Source: Bifidobacterium asteroides (GTDB lineage: Bacteria; Actinomycetota; Actinomycetes; Actinomycetales; Bifidobacteriaceae). From it: a DNA stretch of 64,000 bases. The notes beneath the pieces are model-generated. The model saw nothing but the letters and a program-made list of their open reading frames with translations, was not told where the DNA came from and searched no databases. The stretch is taken from NCBI RefSeq assembly GCF_009683175.1, contig NZ_WKKW01000002.1, forward strand, positions 124,001 to 188,000, in the 5' to 3' direction. Shown here in pieces: positions 50,530 to 57,855 of this stretch (positions within the stretch are counted from its first letter, which is position 1; each line of letters opens with the position of its first letter). Both the position numbers and the translations under genes were made by a program.

Positions 50530-53007
50530 TCAGCTGGAGACCAGGAAACCTTCGTTGCCCCTCATGAAGTCCAGAACGGCGCCAGCCAGCTCGGGCTGAC
50601 CGGCCAGGGTAGGGTCGGACTCCAAGAGTTGGCCGGCCTGGGTTCGAGCACGGGCAATCATGGGCGCATCGGTAACCACCCGCAAAAGCTTCAGGGAGGA
50701 ATGCCCGCCGGACTGGGCATCACCCAGCACGTCGCCAGCTCCCCTGATGCGAATGTCCTCCTCAGCGATTTTGGCCCCGTCAGTGGTGTCGCGAATGACA
50801 TCAAGCCGCTCGGCAGCCGGGGAATCCGCAGGGGCACGCGAGATCAGGAAGGCCCAGGAGTCTGTGCCTCCGCGTCCCACCCTGCCACGCAGCTGATGAA
50901 GCTGGGAGAGTCCGAACCGATCGGCATCGAAGATGACAATGCAGGAGGCTTGGGGCACGTCCACCCCCACCTCCACCACAGTGGTGGCTACAAGTAGGGG
51001 CGTGCGGCCCGAGGCAAAATCCGCCATGACAGCATTCTTGGTGGTGTCGTCATCCCGACCAGTCAGCGTGGCCATGGCAATGCCCTGGAACTGCGGCAGG
51101 GCCGCCAGGCGCTGGCTCATTTCAGCTACCGAGTGCAGAGGCGGACGCTGGCTACTCCCCTGGTCCTCATCGACCAACAGCTGAGGCTGGGAATCGACTT
51201 CGCCAGATTGGTCAGGATGGTCGGACGCGGCCGAGGGATCGTCCTCATCGTCGATGCGGGCGCAGATGACATAGGCCCGCTCCCCAGCCTCAATCCGTCG
51301 ACGCAGGTGCAAGAACATGGCACCCATGGTCGCTCCTTCAGACTCGGCGATGACGTGCGTGCGGACCGGCTTGCGGTTGCTGGGCAGCTCGGTCAGGGCG
51401 GAGATGTCTAGATCGCCGAACCAGGTCATGGCGGCTGTACGCGGGATGGGCGTAGCGGTCATGATCAGCAGGTGGGGAACCCGCTCGGATTTGCGACGTA
51501 GCTCCTCGCGCTGCTCAACCCCGAAACGATGCTGCTCGTCTATGACGGTAAGAGCCAGATTGGGAGCCTGGAAAGTCTTGGAGAAGGCCGCATGGGTGGC
51601 GATGACAATGCAGGGACGTCCGGAGGCCGAGACAGCCAGGGCAGAGCGGCGCTGGGTCAGTCTCATACCTCCGGTCAGCAGCACCAGAGGCAGGACCAGC
51701 TGATCCGTCATACGGATCATGGTGACGTTGTCCACAGGCTTATGGTGGCCTTCTACGGCAGTGGTGGTTACATCGGTGCCCATGGCCTTGAGCATGCCGC
51801 CGATAGAGGCATAGTGCTGCTCGGCCAACACTTGGGTAGGAGCCACCAAGACAGCCTGATGACCAGCCTGGACCGCTTGAAGCATGGCCGCCAGTGCCAC
51901 CACGGTTTTGCCGGAGCCGACCTCGCCCTGCAGAAGCCGTTGCATGGGCTGATCCTTGGCCATGTCGGCGCCTATATCGTTGATGACCTGACGCTGGCCA
52001 TCGGTCAGTTGGAATGGCAGGGAGTCGATGAAACGGGCGGGCAGGGTGCCTGGACGATCAGCGCCCGAATCCGAACATGGATAAGTGGGCTGCTCTTGAG
52101 TCTGGCGACGGGTCTGCAGAAGGGCCGTCTGCGAGACGAAGGCCTCCTCGTAGCGCAGGGTCTTACGGGCCGCAGCGAAGTCGTCAGGGCTCTCAGGGGC
52201 ATGCATGCCCAAGAGGGCACGGGCACGATGCATCAGCCCTTGGTCGACACGGACCTGCTCGGGCAACACATCAGGTATGGCCCGGCCCAGCGCTTCCGGA
52301 TTGATGCGAACCTCGGCACTGGCCTGCTCCTCATCGGCGGCGCCGGCTGGGGATATGGGTCCAGATGCATCATCGGCCTGTGCCAGCAGACGCAGAAAAC
52401 CCAGAATGATGTCGTGAATATGGTCCGAGGAGATGCGGGAGCTGGCGTGATAGACCGGCCGCGGCCGACGGACACGCTCCAGTGCCTCGTCAAGGCTGGC
52501 CGCATCGGGCCGGGAAGCGTCCACAGCAATTTCCTGATTGGCATCGGCAACAACCAGGGTCTCAGGATGGGTGAACTGGAGCTGGTCCATGTAGACACCG
52601 GGCTCACCGGCTACGACCAGATCCGCCCCTACTTGCAGCCGACGGATCATCCAGTCCATATAGGGCTTCTTGTGAGAGAAGAAGACCAGCCTGACCGACA
52701 GCGGAGTGCCACCCCGACCGGTGACGAAGGCCGCATCGTCCACCATCACATCCAGCCGAAAACCCCGGTGCCCGCTCAGTGGCACCAGACGTACCTGGTC
52801 CACCCGGGCGGCGAAGGCGCAGGGCTCGCCAAGCCGGATGCCGGCAATAGTGGTGACCTGCATTGGGTCGGTGATGCGGAAAGGATAGTAGGTCAGCGCA
52901 TCCCCGACCGTGACCACGCCCAGAGCCTTGAGAGCGCTCACCCGACGTCTATTGGCCACCAGCGAGGCCACGGTGCTGTGCAGACCAACACGAGCCACTG
53001 CCGACAT
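50530..53007 (-). CDS. recG: ATP-dependent DNA helicase RecG
   Basis: This 825-residue helicase regresses stalled replication forks and processes recombination intermediates. It has an N-terminal wedge/OB region (ALGVVTVGDALTYYPFR), Walker A LQGEVGSGKTVVAL, DEQH box VIDEQHRFGVEQRE, MTATPIPRT, and motif V/VI near the C-terminus with LRGRVGRGGTDSWAFL and IRGAGDVLGDAQSG. A ~30-residue charged insert lies between helicase lobes. It is preceded by rpmB and followed by rsmD on the same strand. Confidence 0.96.
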   Translation of the reverse strand: MSAVARVGLHSTVASLVANRRRVSALKALGVVTVGDALTYYPFRITDPMQVTTIAGIRLGEPCAFAARVDQVRLVPLSGHRGFRLDVMVDDAAFVTGRGGTPLSVRLVFFSHKKPYMDWMIRRLQVGADLVVAGEPGVYMDQLQFTHPETLVVADANQEIAVDASRPDAASLDEALERVRRPRPVYHASSRISSDHIHDIILGFLRLLAQADDASGPISPAGAADEEQASAEVRINPEALGRAIPDVLPEQVRVDQGLMHRARALLGMHAPESPDDFAAARKTLRYEEAFVSQTALLQTRRQTQEQPTYPCSDSGADRPGTLPARFIDSLPFQLTDGQRQVINDIGADMAKDQPMQRLLQGEVGSGKTVVALAAMLQAVQAGHQAVLVAPTQVLAEQHYASIGGMLKAMGTDVTTTAVEGHHKPVDNVTMIRMTDQLVLPLVLLTGGMRLTQRRSALAVSASGRPCIVIATHAAFSKTFQAPNLALTVIDEQHRFGVEQREELRRKSERVPHLLIMTATPIPRTAAMTWFGDLDISALTELPSNRKPVRTHVIAESEGATMGAMFLHLRRRIEAGERAYVICARIDDEDDPSAASDHPDQSGEVDSQPQLLVDEDQGSSQRPPLHSVAEMSQRLAALPQFQGIAMATLTGRDDDTTKNAVMADFASGRTPLLVATTVVEVGVDVPQASCIVIFDADRFGLSQLHQLRGRVGRGGTDSWAFLISRAPADSPAAERLDVIRDTTDGAKIAEEDIRIRGAGDVLGDAQSGGHSSLKLLRVVTDAPMIARARTQAGQLLESDPTLAGQPELAGAVLDFMRGNEGFLVSS

Positions 53008-53051
53008 ACCCGATCACCTCCCGCAAGCGCCGACCATCATCCCTCAGGATG

Positions 53052-53083
53052 ACAAGAACCCCCGGAGCTTTGCCCCCGGGGGT
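53052..53083 (-). terminator. Rho-independent terminator after rpmB
   Basis: On the minus strand ACCCCCGG (53076-53083) pairs with CCGGGGGT (53058-53065) around a ten-base loop and is followed by TCTTGTC. It lies 25 bp after the rpmB stop and before recG. Confidence 0.65.
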
Positions 53084-53107
53084 CCCAATACGACCGACGA
53101 ACCGCAC

Positions 53108-53302
53108 TCAGGCGGCGACGCGCTGCACCTTACCTGCCTTGAGGCACTTGACGCAGACGCGCAGACGCACGTTCTGACCGTCAACAGTGGTGTGCACCGA
53201 CTGCAGGTTGGGGCGGAAGATGCGCTTGTTCCGGATATGCGAATGAGAAACACTGTAACCGGTCTGCGGGCCCTTGCCGCACACCGCGCAACGAGCTGCC
53301 AT
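53108..53302 (-). CDS. rpmB: 50S ribosomal protein L28
   Basis: This is a 64-residue ribosomal protein. It begins [21 protein letters not shown] and contains the second pair CVKC near residue 53, giving the zinc-binding type of L28. The start ATG is chosen by the conserved N-terminus; a nine-codon longer frame is rejected. A terminator separates it from recG. Confidence 0.95.
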   Translation of the reverse strand: MAARCAVCGKGPQTGYSVSHSHIRNKRIFRPNLQSVHTTVDGQNVRLRVCVKCLKAGKVQRVAA

Positions 53303-53426
53303 GATGACTTCCTTTACGTTGTTTTCCAAGTCGTCTCAGGTGTTCTTGCCCGCAACGCAAGGCTACGGATGAACACACAACTTTGTTAGATTACTACATT
53401 CCGCTAAGTAAGGCAAATTAACGGTC

Positions 53427-54455
53427 TCAGGCACGGGGAGGCTTGCGGAAGATGCCGATCAGAGACTGAAGTACTCCGCAGAATACCCCGCCGATGATCC
53501 AGATGGCCCAGAATGGAATGCGCCAACCGAAGAGATTGTCATAATTGCCGGAGAAGAGCATGGTCAGGGCCACCAGCGTGCAAAGGCCCATGATGGTTCC
53601 GCTGATGGCATTGCTTATCCGGTGCTCGTAACGATAGGTATCCCAGCGACCATCATCGGCGGAATCAACCTGCCTGTTGTAGGCACGGAGGTTCATCATC
53701 CTATGGCTGGTTCCCGCGTGGACCAGCAGAAAGACCCCGAGAGCCAGAAGAAGGAAGAAGACAAACCCTCTGACTTGATCGGACCAGTCCCAGATCAGGT
53801 ATCCGGCAGAGTTGATCCCCACATCCAGAAGCACGACAGCCAGACCGCAGACCAGCTCCCAGGTAGTCTGCCGATAAACTCGCGAGCGCTCCTCATCGGT
53901 ATAGAAATCCGCCACATAGGGATGCCTGCGGCGAAAGTCCTTCCTTGCGGAAACCGCCGGTATGAGACAGGCCAGACCCAGGACGATGCCGATCATCAGA
54001 GCAAGGAAGGCCAGACCATTCTGCGTGTCGGTCGGCTGGTTGGCTCCGGCGAAGAGACCACCGAAAGCCAGTCCCAGCATGATGAGGGCGATGCCGAAAG
54101 CCATGCGCAGACTGTAGACATTGCTGAAGGAGGCGTAGCCGGTCACGTCTTCCATACCAGATTGGACAGGCTGCATAGTCGCATGTGTTGTCGAAGTCGC
54201 CTGGGTGGTTTCCTGATGGTCCGGCCTGGACGCACGTTGCCCGGAACCTGGATGCCGCACATCGCCCAGGACCAAATCATCAAGGGTGCAGCCGAAGAGG
54301 TCACAGATGCCCAGGAGCTTGTCCATCTCAGGATATGCCTTGTCCGACTCCCACTTGGACACCGCCTGACGGGACACCCCCACCAGCATGGCCAGCTGCT
54401 CCTGAGTCATGTTCCGCTGCGAACGCAGATACTGCACGTTGGTTCTAAAACTCAT
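53427..54455 (-). CDS. XRE-type regulator with membrane domain
   Basis: This is a 342-residue protein. Residues ~3-60 form a Cro/CI-type helix-turn-helix (LRSQRNMTQEQLAMLVGVSR, QAVSKWESDKAYPEMDKLL) followed by a Gln/Thr-rich linker and about six to seven hydrophobic helices. Such membrane-linked regulators commonly sense envelope state and control adjacent transporters. It is divergent from the ABC ATPase gene, with an inverted repeat between them, so it may control that gene. The function is inferred. Confidence 0.8.
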   Translation of the reverse strand: MSFRTNVQYLRSQRNMTQEQLAMLVGVSRQAVSKWESDKAYPEMDKLLGICDLFGCTLDDLVLGDVRHPGSGQRASRPDHQETTQATSTTHATMQPVQSGMEDVTGYASFSNVYSLRMAFGIALIMLGLAFGGLFAGANQPTDTQNGLAFLALMIGIVLGLACLIPAVSARKDFRRRHPYVADFYTDEERSRVYRQTTWELVCGLAVVLLDVGINSAGYLIWDWSDQVRGFVFFLLLALGVFLLVHAGTSHRMMNLRAYNRQVDSADDGRWDTYRYEHRISNAISGTIMGLCTLVALTMLFSGNYDNLFGWRIPFWAIWIIGGVFCGVLQSLIGIFRKPPRA

Positions 54456-54850
54456 AATGTTCTTTCTCCCGATCGACAGAATGCCGATTCAACCAGCAAT
54501 GAGACCATGATGAAGCGTGCAGGGCTCCGACCGCCACCAGCTTTGGGTTGCACCCGGCAAAGACACCGATATTTTCCGTCAACCAACGGTTGCATCCTTG
54601 CAATTCCAAGGAAATAAGCAATCACTGAATCCCTGTCATCCTGATGACGACCCGCCCATCAATCCCCCTTCCGGCAAGAGATACGACCCCTCTACGTTCA
54701 CGATACATATCTTTCAGAAGCAAAGGCGAATTGTGTGGTTTCCACCCTGAACCGTCCCCGATTCAACCCTGAAAACACCCTGAGCGGAGCTCTCGCCATG
54801 GTCTTATAGAGGTAGAGGCCAGGCGGGAAACGAACGAAAGGAAGGCAACG
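54456..54850. other. Divergent regulatory spacer
   Basis: No gene is seen in ~395 bp between the regulator and the ATPase gene. It presumably holds both promoters. An inverted repeat CAACCAACGGTTG (54580-54592) is a possible operator, and the ATPase gene has the ribosome site GAAAGGAAGG just before its ATG. Confidence 0.45.
54580..54592. promoter_or_regulatory. Candidate operator CAACC-N3-GGTTG
   Basis: A five-base inverted repeat around a three-base centre lies between divergent genes, about 125 bp from the regulator's start. The short arms mean it may be chance. Confidence 0.3.
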
Positions 54851-55663
54851 ATGCAGCATCGGATGGCTAAGGATCCATACGCACAGACCCCACTCATTCT
54901 GGACAAGATCTCCTACGACTACGGAACGCGGCAGAAGCAGGGCGCCCGAGTGCTGGACGAAATCAGCCTGGAATGTCAGGCGGGGACCTGGACGGCAATC
55001 ATGGGTCCTTCAGGCGCCGGCAAATCGACCCTTCTCTATTGCGCCGCTGGACTGCTCCAAGTCAGGCAGGGCAGTGTGGCCATCGCCGGTGAGGACCTGA
55101 CGCGAATGAAAGAAAGGGAGCTGACCAGACTCCGGCGCGACCATATCGGCTTCGTCTTCCAGGACTACAACCTGGTCAACGCCTTCACCTGCCTGCAAAA
55201 CACCATGCTGTCCAGCCTCTTCGGCGGCAGGAAAATCTCCGCCCAAGCGGCCCTGTCCGCCCTGTCGAACGTCGGCTTGGAGGGGTATACCAATGCCTAT
55301 CCGGCCGACATGAGTGGTGGCCAGCAGCAGCGCGTGGCCATCGCCAGGTCCCTGGCTGCCAGCCCGGAGATCATCATGGCCGACGAGCCCACAGGCGCCT
55401 TGGATACCCATAGCTCTCGGGATGTCATGGACCTCTTCGACCTGGCCGTCCGAAGCGGGCAGACCATCCTCATGGTGACCCACGACCCCAATGTCGCCGC
55501 CCGGGCCCACCGCGTCATCTTCCTCCAGGACGGGCGCATTCAGGCAGCATGCCCGGGCGGAGACCCGCAGACCATAGCCCAGCAGCTGGCCAGCATGGAT
55601 GCTGTTCCAGACCAGGAGGCCTTCAGCCCTCCCCTGGCAGTTCCATCCGATCAGCCTCGGTGA
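54851..55663 (+). CDS. ABC transporter ATPase (MacB/LolD type) lacking a permease
   Basis: This 270-residue nucleotide-binding protein has Walker A GPSGAGKST, the Q-loop VFQDYNLVNAFT, signature MSGGQQQRVAIARSLA, Walker B IIMADEPTGALD and the H-loop MVTHDPNVAARAHRVIFL. The TGALD form is typical of ATPases that partner FtsX-like permeases in peptide export or resistance. No such permease follows; instead the end of the gene overlaps an oppositely oriented acetyltransferase gene by 41 bp. The last ~25 residues are Pro-rich and poorly conserved. A permease elsewhere may be used, or the partner has been lost. Confidence 0.85.
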   Translation: MQHRMAKDPYAQTPLILDKISYDYGTRQKQGARVLDEISLECQAGTWTAIMGPSGAGKSTLLYCAAGLLQVRQGSVAIAGEDLTRMKERELTRLRRDHIGFVFQDYNLVNAFTCLQNTMLSSLFGGRKISAQAALSALSNVGLEGYTNAYPADMSGGQQQRVAIARSLAASPEIIMADEPTGALDTHSSRDVMDLFDLAVRSGQTILMVTHDPNVAARAHRVIFLQDGRIQAACPGGDPQTIAQQLASMDAVPDQEAFSPPLAVPSDQPR

Positions 55664-56300
55664 TGGTCCGAATTGCCCGGCAGGGCACGCCCACGGCCAG
55701 GGAGTCAGGCGCGATGTCATGGGTGACCACGGATCCAGCCCCGATGACCGCTCCATCGCCGATCGTCACTCCCCCGGCCACAGTCACGTTTGACGCCAGC
55801 CAGCAATTGGAGCCGATGGTGATCGGAGCGCCCAACTCGTAGTCGTAGAGGGAACCATCCTCATGGCGCCTTAGATTCCGCTCCTGCCACCGCAAGGGAT
55901 GCAGGGGGGTGGCCAGGGTGACGTTGGGGCCGATCATTACATCGTCGCCGATCCGTACAGGGCAGGTATCCAGGACAGTGAAGTTGAAATTGGCGAAGAT
56001 GCGCGAGCCAAGCTTGGTGAAGCATCCATAGTCGAAATAGATAGGCCCCATAAAGTCCACATCCTGACCATGTTCGGGCACCAGCTCGTCCAGGAGCCGG
56101 CTACGCAGGTCCCGCTCCTGCTCGGAAGATGCGTTGAACAGACGGCAAAGTTCGTGGGCCTTGACCCTCAGCTGGCCCAGTTCGGAATCCGAGGCATCAT
56201 AGAGCTCGCCAGCAAGCATCCGCTCCCTCTGTGAGCCCCAAGCCCCTTTACTGGCTCCGCCAGCCGCACCTGTCAGTTTTGAGTCCTTGTCCATGGCCAT
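55623..56300 (-). CDS. Sugar O-acetyltransferase (maltose/galactoside type)
   Basis: This 225-residue left-handed beta-helix acetyltransferase transfers acetyl from acetyl-CoA to sugar hydroxyls. It has the N-terminal domain MLAGELYDASDSELGQLRVKAHELCRLFN (abbreviated), then hexapeptide repeats (GDDVMIGPNVTLATPLHPL with catalytic His, IGSNCWLASNVTVAGGVTIGDGAVIGAGSVV abbreviated). About 27 residues precede the conserved start, so an internal start is also possible. It overlaps the ABC ATPase gene end to end by 41 bp. Confidence 0.9.
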   Translation of the reverse strand: MAMDKDSKLTGAAGGASKGAWGSQRERMLAGELYDASDSELGQLRVKAHELCRLFNASSEQERDLRSRLLDELVPEHGQDVDFMGPIYFDYGCFTKLGSRIFANFNFTVLDTCPVRIGDDVMIGPNVTLATPLHPLRWQERNLRRHEDGSLYDYELGAPITIGSNCWLASNVTVAGGVTIGDGAVIGAGSVVTHDIAPDSLAVGVPCRAIRTITEADRMELPGEG

Positions 56301-56495
56301 CCAATCATTCCCGCGTCACTTCAATGTCACTGCAGCAAGTCTGCACTGCTTGCAGATTCCCCACCCATGTAATCGTCTGGGTCAGACAGCGGACAGCCGC
56401 ACATACCAGTCGTCATTCTGTTGCGGACATACGTTCACGCCCAGGGTCAAGCTTGGTAAATTGGAGGCAGCTGAGGACCATGGCGAGGAGGAAAC

Positions 56496-56948
56496 ATGCG
56501 GTATGAGGTGAGCGAGACCATCCCCGATGATGCCAGGGCCATTCGTACGGCCGTATTCGTAGAGGAGCAGGGCTTCCACAACGAATTCGACCAAACCGAC
56601 GATGCCAGCCTCCATATCGTGGCCTATGACGGGGATGAACCCGCCGGTGTGTGCCGAATCTTTCCCGACCGTGACAAGACATGGACCCTTGGCCGGTTGG
56701 CGGTTCTGAAGCCCTACCGCGGTCAGCATCTGGGCGCCAATTTGGTAGGCAAGGCTGAGGAAACCGCTCGAAACCAGGGGGCTGACCGGCTCACACTCCA
56801 CGCCCAGGAACGGGTGGCAGGCTTCTATAGATCCTTAGGATATAGGGACATTGGCATTCACGACCAGGACGAGGGATGCCCGCACATGTGGATGGACAAG
56901 CCGCTAACGGACAGCGATGGAAACGAGCCGGAGGACAAGGCCTCATGA
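56496..56948 (+). CDS. GNAT-family N-acetyltransferase
   Basis: This 150-residue acetyltransferase has the acetyl-CoA motif LGRLAVLKPYRGQHLGANLV and TLHAQERVAGFYRSLGYRDIG. The N-terminal IRTAVFVEEQGFHNEFDQTD resembles the ElaA/YjcF subgroup, whose substrates are not defined. It has the ribosome site GGCGAGGAGG and overlaps the mechanosensitive channel gene by ATGA. Confidence 0.9.
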   Translation: MRYEVSETIPDDARAIRTAVFVEEQGFHNEFDQTDDASLHIVAYDGDEPAGVCRIFPDRDKTWTLGRLAVLKPYRGQHLGANLVGKAEETARNQGADRLTLHAQERVAGFYRSLGYRDIGIHDQDEGCPHMWMDKPLTDSDGNEPEDKAS

Positions 56949-57829
56949 ATCTGACCGTCGATTTTGCCAGCACAAGCATCGCTACGAATAAGGATCCCAT
57001 GGGAAGGTCCGAACAGGCCATCTCCAGCTTCAGCGATGCCGTCATCTTCTGGTTCCGTCAGAATTTCGGAAAAATCATCCTACTAATTGTCGTGGCTGTC
57101 TGCGCTGCCTTGATCTCCAAGATTGTAGCGGCGGCCATGCGACGTGCCTTGGAACGGACAAACCTGCCCAGTGCCTCCATCTTCGTCAACATCGTTCGCG
57201 CCCTGATCTGGATCTTCGCTGCTGCCACAGTCCTGCAACCCGTCTTCGGAATCAACCCATCCACTGTGGTCGCTGCCCTGGGCGTCAGCGGCTTGGCGCT
57301 CTCATTCGGATTGAAGGACACAATCGCCAATATCGTCGGCGGCTTCGGACTGATGGTCAGCAAGGTGGTCCAGCCCGGTGACATCATCACCATCCAGGGC
57401 ACCACCGGAACCGTCCGCGATGTGACCTGGCGCCATACCATTGTCATCGACAGGACCGGCAACCAGCTGCTGATCCCCAACTCCATCCTCAATACCACGG
57501 CGCTCGAGAAAATCACCGAGGCCGGCGAGGCCGCCACCACGGTTCCCTTCACTCTGCGAGGGGATGCCGATATAGCCAGGTCCTCCCATTCCATTGCACA
57601 GGTGGTGGCCCAGGCAACCAAGGGCATGGCCATGCCATCCAACCCGCCCATTGTCCAGCTCCAGGGCTTCACCCCTTATGGCATCAAGGGCCAGGTGGTC
57701 ATGTTCGCCAAGCAGGGTGTCATCGCCGCCGATATGCAGGATGCCGCCACCCGCGCTCTGGCCGGCCAGGAATACCTGGTTCAGGAGGCCGAGCTCCCAT
57801 CGGTGAAAGGCGTAGACCAAGCCAACTGA
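56945..57829 (+). CDS. mscS: Small mechanosensitive ion channel (MscS family)
   Basis: This 294-residue channel opens under membrane tension to release solutes in osmotic downshock. It has about three transmembrane helices, and the third, pore-lining one is VVAALGVSGLALSFGLKDT. Next comes the beta domain PGDIITIQGTTGTVRDVTWRHT, then IPNSILNTTALEKITEAG and a C-terminal alpha/beta part. The start overlaps the GNAT stop codon. A longer frame from 56876 would encode unrelated sequence. Confidence 0.9.
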   Translation: MNLTVDFASTSIATNKDPMGRSEQAISSFSDAVIFWFRQNFGKIILLIVVAVCAALISKIVAAAMRRALERTNLPSASIFVNIVRALIWIFAAATVLQPVFGINPSTVVAALGVSGLALSFGLKDTIANIVGGFGLMVSKVVQPGDIITIQGTTGTVRDVTWRHTIVIDRTGNQLLIPNSILNTTALEKITEAGEAATTVPFTLRGDADIARSSHSIAQVVAQATKGMAMPSNPPIVQLQGFTPYGIKGQVVMFAKQGVIAADMQDAATRALAGQEYLVQEAELPSVKGVDQAN

Positions 57830-57855
57830 TTGCTGTAGGTTTTCGTCTTGAATGA

